A stretch of 64,000 bases of DNA from a candidate division FCPU426 bacterium (lineage in GTDB: Bacteria > Oederibacteriota > Muellerivitia > Muellerivitales > Muellerivitaceae): NCBI GenBank assembly GCA_030041545.1, contig JASHNQ010000028.1, positions 1-64,000 of the forward strand, read 5' to 3'. Below the pieces are notes generated by a model. That model worked only from the letters and a program-made list of their open reading frames with translations, was not told the origin of the DNA and did not search any database. A program made the translations under genes and the position numbers. Positions 25,462 through 33,632 of the stretch are shown here, in pieces (the first letter of the stretch is position 1; the number at the start of each line of letters is the position of its first letter).

Positions 25462-27174
25462 TTATTTGAAAGCCAGCATGTCCGGCGCCAATTTGGGCTT
25501 CCCGATATCGGGCCCCTTGTCCACCGTCCACATTTTCCCGTCCCCCTTGACCGACCATATTTTTTCGGCGATATGCTCGCCCAGCTTCCGGTAGCCTTCC
25601 CATTCCTCCTCGGAATAAAACTGGTTCACGGTGGATTCCTGCGGGAAATCGCCGTGCTGTTGCCGGTAACTAGCCAGGTCCAGGGGTTCATCCCCGGTCA
25701 GGCCGGGCTTGAGGATGAGGATCAGGCTGTGTTCCTTATCCGGCCTCCCGGGATAACCCACCCAGGCCAGGAGACCGTGCTTTTTGCACTCGGGCTGGTC
25801 CGACCCCGGCGCTTTCACGGTGAAGTTATCCAGGGAACCCAGGAAGTTCTCCACTAGTGTCGGGTCCACGTTGTCTATAAGGTCCTGTTGGCTGTAGAAG
25901 GTGATTTCCGCCTGGAAGTCGTTGCGCGCCTTCAGGACCATCCGGGCGAAGTCCTCGAACTGGTACTGGGGGTCCTCCCCGGTATCGCAAAGGATGATGA
26001 AAGGGATCCGCCTGCGGATTAGCTCGTAGCAAGCGGTGTTCTCGAAATGGCCCCCGTCCGAGAGGTTCCAGAACCGCCGGGCCGGGCCATGGAAACGGGC
26101 TGACAGCTCGTCTAGGAGGTTGTGCTGGACCGGAAAATACTTCTCCAAATAAGTGGAAATTTTGGACCAGAGGCCTTTCGGGTTCCGGTTCTTCTGGGCC
26201 GCGGCGGATAGCCGGCTGTTCCACCAGTAGCCTAGGCGGATATTGGCCAGGCCCAAAAGCAGGCTGTAAATGGGGTTGGTTTGGTAGCCTAACCCGGTGC
26301 CCATGGCCGCGCCCGAGATGGAAACCCAGGACCCCAAGGTGGGGGATTCGACGGGCTGGTAAAGGTCCGCCGGGGTTCCTTTCCTGTGTCCGAAGGTTGC
26401 GATCCGAAGAAGGAAATCCTTGGTTTTGGTCCAGGCCGTGGCGTACCACGGGTTGTCGGTTTCGAACACATGAAACTGGTAATTTCTGTCACCGGGTTTG
26501 CTGTCGGATTTTTCGATCATGATGGGGCTCAGTCTTTCATAGGAGGGATGCAGCGGGCCCCCTTCCCAGAGGGAATGGTGGCGGATGTCGACGGTCAGGC
26601 CGCAGGGACCCACCGCCAGGGACAGGCCTTTGCGGTCCTGCTCCTCAACCCTCGATTTTTCGTTGATGGTTTCATTGAGGGTGGTGTTGATGATGTGGAG
26701 CGGGCCCCCGTTATCCGCCGGGGAGTATCGGCTCATCTCCGTGTCGTCCCGGTACAGGTCGACCGGGGAATCCTGCTTGGAATCGTCCTTGCAGTCCGCG
26801 GCCCCTAGGTAGGCGTTGACCAGCCTGGAACGGTAGAGCGGATGCTGGGAGGAGTAGTTCAGGAACGTGACCGTGTTTCCGATGCAGTAACAGACGACCC
26901 CCAAAAACGGCCAGACCAGCCAGGAATACCAAAGACTGTCATGGAAGTAGGATTGCTCCAGGTAATGCACCGACAAGGTGACAAAGGCCACGATCAAAAG
27001 GAACCACGCGGCGGCGATGATCCCCAGGATCACCAGCTTCAAGACGCCCGGCATTTTCGCGTTTTTGTCCTTCATTTGCGCCGTGATTTGGTTGCCGATG
27101 AAAGAAAGGGCGGCCGCGAGGAGGGGCGGGACCGTCAGGCTGGTGACATTGTGTTCGGAAAAAAATTCCACCAT
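25462..27174 (-). pseudogene. Patatin-like phospholipase, C-terminal part (reached by -1 frameshift)
   Basis: 570 aa of open frame. It begins with three membrane segments, then a soluble region with two conserved patatin-family blocks: WVSISGAAMG...GYQTNP with LANIRLGYWWNS, and NLSDGGHFENTACYELIRRR, whose Asp would be the second member of the Ser-Asp dyad. The nucleophile Ser is not here but in 27711-28190. The frame overlaps the middle part (27135-27704) by 40 bp; a run of seven T (27159-27165, minus strand) lies in that overlap, and a -1 slip there joins the frames. The ATG at 27174 could also start it separately. Together the three parts reach about 920 aa, the length of intact large patatin-like proteins. 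Confidence 0.75.
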
Positions 27175-27704
27175 TTATCTTCGACAAATTTTTGACCAAA
27201 CCAGTCCGCCAGGGCCCAGGCCAAGGTCGCCAAGAGAAGGAGGCACCCCAACCAGAAGGTCCCGGTGAAGGAAGACCTTAAGCCCCCCCAGAAATCGCTA
27301 TTAGGGTCCTTAAGCTTGCGCCGGATACCCTGGATCACATACAGGATCATGTAAACGAAGCTCATCCAGCAGACGGCCGCCACGACCCAGGAAGCGTACC
27401 GGAGGCCGTCGACCGGGCAATTGACCCCGAAGCAACTGCAAACGATAGCCATGACGGCTATGCCTGCGGAAGGCCCGAGCAGGATGGGCTTTCCAGGATC
27501 CCCCAGGCAGAGCCAATAGCCCAAGCCGGCGGGCAGGACCCAGAACAAAAGGAAAATCACCGGCAGGATCAGCAAGGAACTGCAAGGCAGATCCCCCGTA
27601 TTCCAGAGGAGCCAGAGTTTGTTGACCGGCTCGTTAATGTAGGCCGCGAGCATCATGCCGCTCTGCGCGATGAAAAGGCCGAACAGGAGGTACACGACGT
27701 TCAC
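27135..27704 (-). pseudogene. Patatin-like phospholipase, middle membrane part
   Basis: 189 aa from a GTG at 27704, in the same frame as the N-terminal part and separated from it only by a TGA at 27711-27713 and two codons. It has five or six hydrophobic helices (NVVYLLFGLFIAQSGMMLAA, LLILPVIFLLFWVLP, WVVAAVCWMSFVYMILYV). Large bacterial patatin-like proteins have such a membrane block between catalytic Ser and Asp. It ends in the T7 region, where a -1 shift leads into 25462-27174. Confidence 0.7.
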
Positions 27705-27710
27705 GGTCGC

Positions 27711-28190
27711 TCAATTGCGGAGGCAAATCGCCAGGTCGACGAACAGGCTGATGGAACCGCTCGGGGCGAGGTACCGGCCGTGGTCGCGCAGCCATTTCAA
27801 GGGCGGGGAGGTATTGTCCGACAGGATTTCTTTGACCTGGCCGGGCGTGTCCTGGTGAACCTCGAAGAGTTTCCTCAGGAATCCTCCGAAATAGCCGCCT
27901 CCCGAGACCGTGGAAAGCCAGTCGATTTTTTTCAGGTAATCCAGGCGCGCGAAAGTTTGGAAGATCCCCAGGCTGAGGGTGGCGCTGCGGATTCCCCCGC
28001 CCGAAAGGGCCACACCGATGGCGGGACCCCTCCGCTTCTTTTCTTCTTTTTCCCATTTTTCCCGGCGCTTCTCAATCAGGCTTTCCTCCCATGTCTTTAA
28101 GTCTTTGGGATAATAAGAGTTCGGGTATATATCCTCGTAAGGAGGCGCGACCGCCTTTGTCGAAGGATTTTCTTTTTCGGATGATTCCAT
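27711..28190 (-). pseudogene. Patatin-like phospholipase, N-terminal catalytic part
   Basis: 159 aa from the ATG at 28190, which has GGGAGGG upstream; a second ATG at 28202 is possible. After a Lys/Glu-rich helix (EKRREKWEKEEKKRRG) come VALSGGGIRSATLSLG, the oxyanion-hole motif, and DWLSTVSGGGYFGGFL, with the nucleophile Ser in the GxSxG-type turn. It stops at an in-frame TGA right after YLAPSGSISLFVDLAICLRN, a place where related proteins continue into membrane helices. Patatins hydrolyse acyl chains from membrane lipids; here activity would need read-through plus frameshift, or assembly of split subunits. Confidence 0.75.
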
Positions 28191-28264
28191 GTTCCCTCCC
28201 ATCGGTTTTTTAGGTTTCCTGGAATTATTTTGTGGCGGCTATTTATTTTGCCCTTACTGGCTTT

Positions 28265-28336
28265 TAAAAAAGGGGCTTGCCACCATCCAACACTTTAAGT
28301 TGTCCAAGGTGTTATGTGTTGGCCTGGCCCCCTTTT
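28265..28336. repeat. CAACACTTT palindrome, copy A
   Basis: Left half AAAAAGGGGCTTGCCACCAT then CCAACACTTT; right half GTGTTATGTGTTGGCC then GCCCCCTTTT. Shares about 70 percent of positions with 28638-28695. Confidence 0.7.
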
Positions 28337-28637
28337 GTGTACAGGGATCGTCAAAGCCGTCCATTTTCGCTCAAAAAATTTTATTGATAAAATGTCCCTA
28401 TTTTAGGAATCGAATGATGATTTTAAAAGTTAATTCCAAATAAAATTCAAAACAGGACACCTATAGTGCGATTAAGCGTTTTATCCAAAAGCGTTTCCAT
28501 GGGTGATAGTGTCATACATCACTTAGAAGTCATTTCTTCGAGATAGGTTCTAGTTTCCCCTCGCCCTACCCTTTCTCGCAAGCAGCGAGGGTTTTGGTAC
28601 TTATGAAATGACTTCTCATCAACAAAAAGAAAAGAAC

Positions 28638-28695
28638 AAAGGGGCCACTATTCAACACTTTGGGGCGCTCCAAAGTGTTATGGGTTGGCCTACCC
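28638..28695. repeat. CAACACTTT palindrome, copy B
   Basis: GGGGCCACTATTCAACACTT and its partner CCAAAGTGTTATGGGTTGGC form a stem of about 20 bp around GGCGCT. Second member of the pair with 28265-28336. Confidence 0.75.
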
Positions 28696-28904
28696 TATCA
28701 ACTTTTTTTGTTAACCATTGGCCTTGAGGGCTAGAATGGCCCCAGGAGGTCAGCCAATGCGCCTGAACGGCCGCGGGGACCAAAAAGGGGAACTGGATTT
28801 CGACAGCAAAGATCCTAGGATATTTTTTTCAAATAAGCCACAATTGAAATAGCTGGTTGCAAAAGCGAAAGTAAATATCAAACGGGGGAAAAGGTTAAAA
28901 AGTT

Positions 28905-30254
28905 ATGGCCGATAGCAAACCGGGACGTCGTTATGTAGAAACAGGTTTTGATAAATTTCTCAAGTTCTTTTCGATATTTTTTACTTTTTATTCGATCTTC
29001 ATTGCCGGTTGGGCTTGTAATCTTGGAATTCACAAATTGGAAAATCAGCAAGGGTATTTCGCAAAAGCTTCATGGTTTTTATATCCTTTATGGTATTGGA
29101 GCGCTTTTCTTTTCGCGATATGGATTTCTCACCGGTTTAAAGACGCGTGGGTGAGTTTTTTTGATAAGAAACACGGAATAATTTACCAGGGGAAAAAACG
29201 AGGCGCCGATCCCCAGGCGAATGCCGATTTAGAAAAGGTTGTTGAAACTTGGCGTTGGATATTAATGTTGGTGGGTCTTGTTTTGGGATCCGGGATAGTT
29301 TGGTTTTTTGGCTATGTTCCGCTCAGCAATATCCCTGATAAATTCGACCGAATTGGTATAGATACTTCTTCAATCGACCTCAAAATTAATAAGCAGGACT
29401 TGGATGGCGGGGCAATTCTGTTGCCGGTTAATTCCCTGGACAAGCAGGATGGCAAATCGGATTCAAAGATTATTAAAGGTACCCTCCAAATAGTTGGTCA
29501 CGCCGAAAAAGCCGTAACAATGGTTTGGATGGACTCCAATGACTTTATGAGTTTGAAAAGCGAAAAGAAACAATATGTCCGTTGGTTCATGATTCAAAAA
29601 GATAAAAATGACATTATCAAAGACACTCAACCCAGGTACCCGCTTGATTTCGAGACCTATGGCCTTATCACTAATGACTCTTCTCGGAAACCCGAATTCA
29701 GGAGTTTTAATTTATTCGCGCAAGTACAAGAAATAGCCATCTTCGTGGTTGGAATTTCAGCGTTATGGAGTCTCTGTATCAACATTATCCTGTTTTTTTG
29801 CTTTGACCGGACCAAGATTCATAAAAAATACAACCTGGCCATGTCGCTCGATTATCAATCCCCTTTCAAGGAATTTGGCCTGGAACACTGGAACAACGTA
29901 TTTAACGATATGTATCTCATAGCCGCGATAGGTTTGTTTGTCCCAATCATTTCGCGCGCTGATTTTATAAAAGGCACAGCGGGAGTTGGAATACAGGATG
30001 CCATGGATGTATGTATCGTGGTTTTTGTTTTTGCCCCACTCTTGGCGGAGATATTCCTGCGGCGGATTAAGGTGCGGGAAGCCTTTTCCGCGATGAAAAA
30101 GAAGGAAACAAAAGAGAATTCCCAGAAATTCATGGACCAAACTCTTTGGCCATTTGACCGGGACTATGCCGGGAAAATTGGGTTTCTGGCTGTTTTATTC
30201 GAAGTCTCTTATCTTTTAACTGGTATGTGGGGGAATATTTTTGGGATATTTTAG
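28905..30254 (+). CDS. AT-rich multi-pass membrane protein, unknown
   Basis: 449 aa. I recognise no family. Hydrophobic segments lie at about 15-38 (FLKFFSIFFTFYSIFIAGWA), 58-77, 117-140 (LMLVGLVLGSGIVWFFGYV), 277-300, 337-352, 358-385 and 428-447. A soluble domain of about 130 residues separates the third and fourth (DKFDRIGIDTSSIDLKINK). Codons are clearly more AT-rich than in neighbouring genes (many TTT, AAA, ATT), which suggests recent transfer. It lies between palindromes, next to the broken patatin gene and the Fic cassette, so it is part of the accessory stretch. Confidence 0.8.
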   Translation: MADSKPGRRYVETGFDKFLKFFSIFFTFYSIFIAGWACNLGIHKLENQQGYFAKASWFLYPLWYWSAFLFAIWISHRFKDAWVSFFDKKHGIIYQGKKRGADPQANADLEKVVETWRWILMLVGLVLGSGIVWFFGYVPLSNIPDKFDRIGIDTSSIDLKINKQDLDGGAILLPVNSLDKQDGKSDSKIIKGTLQIVGHAEKAVTMVWMDSNDFMSLKSEKKQYVRWFMIQKDKNDIIKDTQPRYPLDFETYGLITNDSSRKPEFRSFNLFAQVQEIAIFVVGISALWSLCINIILFFCFDRTKIHKKYNLAMSLDYQSPFKEFGLEHWNNVFNDMYLIAAIGLFVPIISRADFIKGTAGVGIQDAMDVCIVVFVFAPLLAEIFLRRIKVREAFSAMKKKETKENSQKFMDQTLWPFDRDYAGKIGFLAVLFEVSYLLTGMWGNIFGIF

Positions 30255-30311
30255 GGAGAAATAAATAAGCCATGGTCGTGGATGTAATTCGATTTTGGGT
30301 ATTTCATTTTT

Positions 30312-30636
30312 TCGGAACTATGCGCTTGGCAAAGCAGGCTACGGCACTATCGCGAAGAAACAACTTCCCCCTCTGAAAGAGGGGGATGAGAGGGGAAGTT
30401 AGCCTTTGCCGATGGTTCCGACAAAGACTAATACCCCCCTGCCCCCTTTTTCAAAGGGGGGAACTGGGCTTGCTTTGCCAAGTGCATAGTTCCCTTCGGG
30501 AATTTAAGCCCCCCTCACCGGGTTCGACTCCCTTCGGCCGCTCACCGCAAGCCTACCCTCCTGCCCTGAGGTTCTCGAAGGGCTCCCGCAATGGGCGAGG
30601 GTTTTTGGTAAGTTATGCCAAGCGCATAGTTCCGAA
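30312..30636. repeat. Cluster of GGAACTATGC(G/A)CTTGGC repeats
   Basis: Plus-strand copy at 30312-30335 and two inverted copies at 30471-30493 and 30611-30636, all variants of GGAACTATGCGCTTGGCA; another plus-strand copy is at 24862-24887. Between them are CCCCCTCTGAAAGAGGGGG-type hairpins and the 84-bp repeat (30511-30594). The copies can pair with each other, so the whole 30312-30636 block can fold as nested stems. The gap 30255-30788 contains no gene. Confidence 0.75.
30511..30594 (-). repeat. 84-bp dispersed repeat, copy 2
   Basis: Inverted copy of 19700-19783 with about four mismatches, placed inside the cluster of GGAACTATGC repeats. Confidence 0.85.
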
Positions 30637-30716
30637 AAACAATTATTAGAGGTACCCTTAATGGATTGGAATCAGAAGAATTTAATCCGAACAAAAAAGC
30701 GGAGTGCCGGTTTGAA

Positions 30717-30764
30717 TCAGCTTCCTGTGTCCAGGCGGTACTTGGCGAAGGACTACTGGGCAGG
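30717..30764 (-). repeat. Gene-tail copy R3
   Basis: Copy of the 3' end of the gene at 32887-33555, 44 of 48 bases identical, starting exactly at its stop codon (TCA on the plus strand). Reading gives PAQ-stop-SFAKYRLDTGS: one nonsense and one missense change, so it is no longer coding. It bounds the Fic gene on its downstream side. Confidence 0.85.
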
Positions 30765-30788
30765 CTACGCCCGGCGGATTCCCAACCC

Positions 30789-31772
30789 CTAACTCTGCCC
30801 CATTTTCTTCCTAATCTCCCCAAGTGACAACCTTTCGCTTTGAAGCTCCCGGATGCGCTTGGCGTGGTCCACGGCCTCCGGTGGGTAGAGGGTATAACCT
30901 GAATCTGTATGGCCGGCTGTTGGGAGGAGGCCTTCCTTGGTCCAGTGGCGCAGGGTGGCCACGGTTTCACCGGTCTTTTTAGATAGTCCGCCAATACGAA
31001 GCAATTTGGAAGCGACGGTGCTTGCCTTGGGGCTCTTTCCCCTAGCGGCCTCCAGGTAAATGTCCAGGGACCGGTCAATGGCTTTGACCATCAGCTTTTC
31101 ATAGTCCACCAGGCTTCTCCCTAACTGAGCTTTTTCCAGGCTGTTCAAGTAGGTCACGCGTTCCCGGGGTTGGATAAAGGCGGGGGGATAACCACCGCGC
31201 ATCAAAAGCAGGTTCATCAAAAGCCGGGCGGTGCGGCCATTGGCATCGATGAAAGGATGGATGCTCACCAGCCGGTAATGGGCCTGGGCGGAAAATTCGG
31301 CGGGGTGCATGGACGGATGGGATTTGAGCCAGTCCGAAAATTCGGCCATGAGCTCGGGGACCTTCCGGGGATTGGGCAGGACCACGGTAGAACCCGCTAT
31401 CCGGACCGGCATGGAGCGGTACCGGCCGGCGTTGGCGTCGTCGATGTCCCGGAGGATGATTTCGTGAAGCGCGAGGATTTCTTTTTCGCCGACGGGGTGT
31501 TTGGGGGAGGCGGCCAGTTCCTTGACCCAATCCAGGGCCTTCGCGTGGTTGGAGGCCTCCAGGTGCTCCTTGAGGGTTTTGCCGCCGACCGTCAGGCCTT
31601 TTTCCAAAACGACCGCTGTTTCCTGGCGGGTCAGGGTGTTGCCCTCGATGGCGTTGCTGGTATAAGTGAGTTCCACCCGGAACCATTCCTCCAGGTTTTT
31701 CACCAGTTCCGGCTTCAGGGGCCTCAGGGCGTCGAGGCGTTTTTTCTTGGGGTTGAGGCTATGCCAGTTCAT
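30789..31772 (-). CDS. Fic family protein with C-terminal MerR-type DNA-binding domain
   Basis: 327 aa. Fic enzymes transfer AMP or other phosphate-containing groups to target proteins. The inhibitory helix motif SNAIEGN (Ser39-Asn45, S/TxxxE(G/N)) is N-terminal, and the core is HPFIDANGRTAR (172-183), with the His and Arg needed for transfer. Residues about 257-326 (LLRIGGLSKKTGETVATLRH, then GYTLYPPEAVDHAKRIRELQ) look like a MerR winged helix, not the usual Fic C-terminal domain, so it may regulate its own expression. It lies between the gene-tail copies R2 and R3. Start ATG at 31772; no strong ribosome site. Confidence 0.88.
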   Translation of the reverse strand: MNWHSLNPKKKRLDALRPLKPELVKNLEEWFRVELTYTSNAIEGNTLTRQETAVVLEKGLTVGGKTLKEHLEASNHAKALDWVKELAASPKHPVGEKEILALHEIILRDIDDANAGRYRSMPVRIAGSTVVLPNPRKVPELMAEFSDWLKSHPSMHPAEFSAQAHYRLVSIHPFIDANGRTARLLMNLLLMRGGYPPAFIQPRERVTYLNSLEKAQLGRSLVDYEKLMVKAIDRSLDIYLEAARGKSPKASTVASKLLRIGGLSKKTGETVATLRHWTKEGLLPTAGHTDSGYTLYPPEAVDHAKRIRELQSERLSLGEIRKKMGQS

Positions 31773-31888
31773 AGCCTAAAGTATAAAGTGTAACGTTATG
31801 GTTTACAAGGTTCGGCGGCGGGGTCGTTTGGCTAAGGAGGGGAAGTGGTTGGGTTAAGGAAGAATCCGTTAACTCGTCACTCCCAACC

Positions 31889-31930
31889 CTTCGATTTTAC
31901 TCAGGGCCCTGAGGCTCTCGAAGGGCTCCT
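31889..31930. repeat. CCCTTCGA/CTCAGGG palindrome
   Basis: CCCTTCGA...CTCAGGGCCCTGAG...TCGAAGGG: perfect ends and a perfect CTCAGGG-CCCTGAG centre. It shares GAGCCCTTCGAGAGCCTCAG with the 84-bp repeats. It lies beside tail copy R2 in the gap 31773-32016. Confidence 0.75.
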
Positions 31931-31948
31931 AATTCCTAACTTTGTGTA

Positions 31949-32000
31949 TCAGCTTCCCGTGTCGAGACGGTACTTGGCGAAGGCCTGCTGGGCGGGATCA
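31949..32000 (-). repeat. Gene-tail copy R2
   Basis: Copy of the 3' end of the gene at 32887-33555, 48 of 52 bases identical, again starting exactly at the stop codon. It encodes NDPAQQAFAKYRLDTGS, the same peptide as the resident gene; the differences within this peptide (GAC/GAT, CGC/CGT, CTG/CTC) are synonymous, so it evolved as coding sequence. The reading can be followed upstream for a few residues (VRDFL) before it runs into the end of the gene at 32017. Confidence 0.88.
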
Positions 32001-32016
32001 TTCAAGAAATCCCGGA

Positions 32017-32277
32017 CTAAAGGGGAAACGCTCTTTCAATATGACGTAAAATCCTATCGGACTCCTCCGTCGTAAAATCCGACCCGTAAAACCTCAAAAA
32101 AAGCCTGCGGCGCATCTCCTTGGGATCGTCCCGGCCTAACTCCTTCCGGATGCCCGCCATGGCCAGTTCCTTCGCGGCGGAAAACATCTCGCGGCCCATC
32201 CGGAAACGCTTCGCTGGGGCAATCTTTTTCCAAACCTCCATATACCGTTTTTCCATTTCGGGGGAAGTATCGTTCAT
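32017..32277 (-). CDS. Small basic helical protein paired with a nucleotidyltransferase
   Basis: 86 aa. Starts MNDTSPEMEKRYMEVWKKIA and has FRMGREMFSAAKELAMAGIR and RRRLFLRFYGSDFTTEE, mostly predicted helix. Its ATG overlaps the stop of the preceding nucleotidyltransferase gene by 4 bp (ATGA), so the two are translationally coupled. Such pairs (short helical protein with a minimal or AbiEii-like nucleotidyltransferase) often behave as toxin-antitoxin systems. The family is not one I can name; the role is inference from pairing. Confidence 0.7.
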   Translation of the reverse strand: MNDTSPEMEKRYMEVWKKIAPAKRFRMGREMFSAAKELAMAGIRKELGRDDPKEMRRRLFLRFYGSDFTTEESDRILRHIERAFPL

Positions 32278-32822
32278 GGCTTTAATTCCTCAAGCTGCCG
32301 GGAGATGCCCAGGGCCAAGGCCCATTTGTTGAGATAAGCATAATCCAGGTTGTGGGTCAGAGCCAATAAACTCCGGACGTCCCGTTTTTGAAAGTCCGAA
32401 CCCGTATTTTTTGCCCATTCCAGTTTGGAGAGAATAAGGTCCTCGGGAGCGGCAACGAACAATTTGGAACCATCTTCTAATTCCATTTGCCGTCGGCGAA
32501 GGAATTCCGTTTTACGGTACTCAAGGTCTTTTCGGATGATAAAGTCGACCTTGCTTGCCCATTTTTCGTGGATGGCGTTAAACATGGTATGGCCCTCAAC
32601 GGCCCTCTTGACCTCGGATTCATCCAAGTAAAATTCGGGGGAAAAAAGCCGGTGAAATTGTGGAATATGGTAAGAATCCAGCTCAACTACAAGGTCAATA
32701 TCGCGGGTCATACGAGGTTGGGCATAGAAATCCAACGCCGCCGACCCGGTGAGCATGTAGGGAATTCCAGCCCTTTCTAAAAGAGAAACGACGAGCTTGA
32801 TGAGCTCTAGCTGTTCATTCAT
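32274..32822 (-). CDS. Nucleotidyltransferase (DUF6036/AbiEii-like)
   Basis: 182 aa. Nucleotidyltransferase core: MLTGSAALDFY (Gly26-Ser27), TRDIDLVVE with metal-binding Asp41 and Asp43, and KVDFII with a third Asp at 92. The C-terminal half (LFVAAPEDLILSKLEWAKNT, then RDVRSLL) is typical of the DUF6036/AbiEii-like group. Likely transfers a nucleotide to RNA or protein and may be the toxic half of the pair with the 86-aa protein. It lies between gene-tail copies R1 and R2. Confidence 0.8.
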   Translation of the reverse strand: MNEQLELIKLVVSLLERAGIPYMLTGSAALDFYAQPRMTRDIDLVVELDSYHIPQFHRLFSPEFYLDESEVKRAVEGHTMFNAIHEKWASKVDFIIRKDLEYRKTEFLRRRQMELEDGSKLFVAAPEDLILSKLEWAKNTGSDFQKRDVRSLLALTHNLDYAYLNKWALALGISRQLEELKP

Positions 32823-32886
32823 GGAAGAATATTAGCACGCCTGGGAAAGAGGGGCACTAATGATGGCCGGCGAAAGCTTTTAAAGC

Positions 32887-33555
32887 TCAGCTTCCCGTGT
32901 CCAGGCGGTACTTGGCGAAGGCCTGCTGGGCGGGGTCGTTGGAGTCGTCCCTCAAGTCCTGCCAGCGCTGCAGGTGGTTGGAGTAATCCAGGTCCCTCAG
33001 GACCATCTCGGTGGGGCCGTCGTTGAAATGCCATTCCTTCAATAGCACGTCGTTGCCCAGGGGCTCGGGATTGCCGGTGGATTCCTTGTTCCACCGACGG
33101 TACTGCTTGGCCCACTGCTCGATGGGTTCCGCCTTGGCGTTATCCCCCTCCCACATGGCCGAGATGAAGTAAAGCTTGCCGCTGGGAATGTGGAAAAGGA
33201 GGTCCAAGGTGGTGGCCCCGGTCACCCCTTCGGAGGCGTCCAGCGAGGCGATTTGGAACTGCGGATCGTTGTTGAAGGACCTCAGCTTTTTTTTGATATC
33301 GGGGAACTTTTGGGCCACCTCGTCCAAGGTCATGCCCAGGGTGAGGCCGTCCGTTTCGCGGGGAAGGGGGATTTTGGGGCCGGCGAAAAATTCCTTGAAA
33401 ACCCCCGTGCCCCAGATGGCGCCGAGGATGAGCAGGGCGAACAAAAACCCAATGGCCTTGCCCTTCCATTGCCCGGGCGTGGGAAGGGGCGCGGAACCAG
33501 GTTTTTCGGCGGCGGGCGTCTCGGCGGCCGGAGGATGTTTGCGTCGTTGGGGCAT
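32887..33555 (-). CDS. Membrane-anchored protein, unknown; 3' end copied downstream
   Basis: 222 aa from the ATG at 33555 (an in-frame TTG at 33576 would add seven residues). After a Pro/Ala-rich start there is one membrane helix (GFLFALLILGAIWGTGVF) at about 34-52, then a soluble domain: ETDGLTLGMTLDEVAQKFPD, LDLLFHIPSGKLYFISAMWE, QWAKQYRRWNKE. The domain layout (GMTLDEVAQKFPD) resembles small periplasmic modules that begin with a GMSxxEV motif, but I cannot name a family. Its last 16 codons (NDPAQQAFAKYRLDTGS) occur again at R2 and R3, so the downstream region was built by repeated events at this gene's end. Confidence 0.75.
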   Translation of the reverse strand: MPQRRKHPPAAETPAAEKPGSAPLPTPGQWKGKAIGFLFALLILGAIWGTGVFKEFFAGPKIPLPRETDGLTLGMTLDEVAQKFPDIKKKLRSFNNDPQFQIASLDASEGVTGATTLDLLFHIPSGKLYFISAMWEGDNAKAEPIEQWAKQYRRWNKESTGNPEPLGNDVLLKEWHFNDGPTEMVLRDLDYSNHLQRWQDLRDDSNDPAQQAFAKYRLDTGS

Positions 33556-33632
33556 CTGTGTTACGGTCCTGTTCAAAATATAAAGAAATTCAACCTACAA
33601 AAAAATGCAACTCATATCCCGTCCCAGCGGGG

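Larger units (their letters stand above)
28191..28904. other. AT-rich intergenic region with three palindromes
   Basis: No gene found. 28265-28336 and 28638-28695 are two diverged copies of one palindrome (outer AAAGGGGC...GCC, inner CAACACTTT / AAAGTGTTATG). 28525-28616 is an inverted repeat with perfect 12-bp ends AGAAGTCATTTC / GAAATGACTTCT around a CCTCGCCCTACCC centre. A ribosome site GGGGGAAAAGG precedes the gene at 28905. Confidence 0.7.

Noticed and set aside
27711-27713. TGA as a recoded sense codon (alternative genetic code)
   Set aside because: Many other genes in the window end in TGA with normal family length, so TGA is a stop here in general; only local read-through remains possible.
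30521-30540. tRNA T-arm-like GGTTCGACTCC
   Set aside because: It is part of the 84-bp dispersed repeat; no anticodon arm or acceptor stem can be formed around it.
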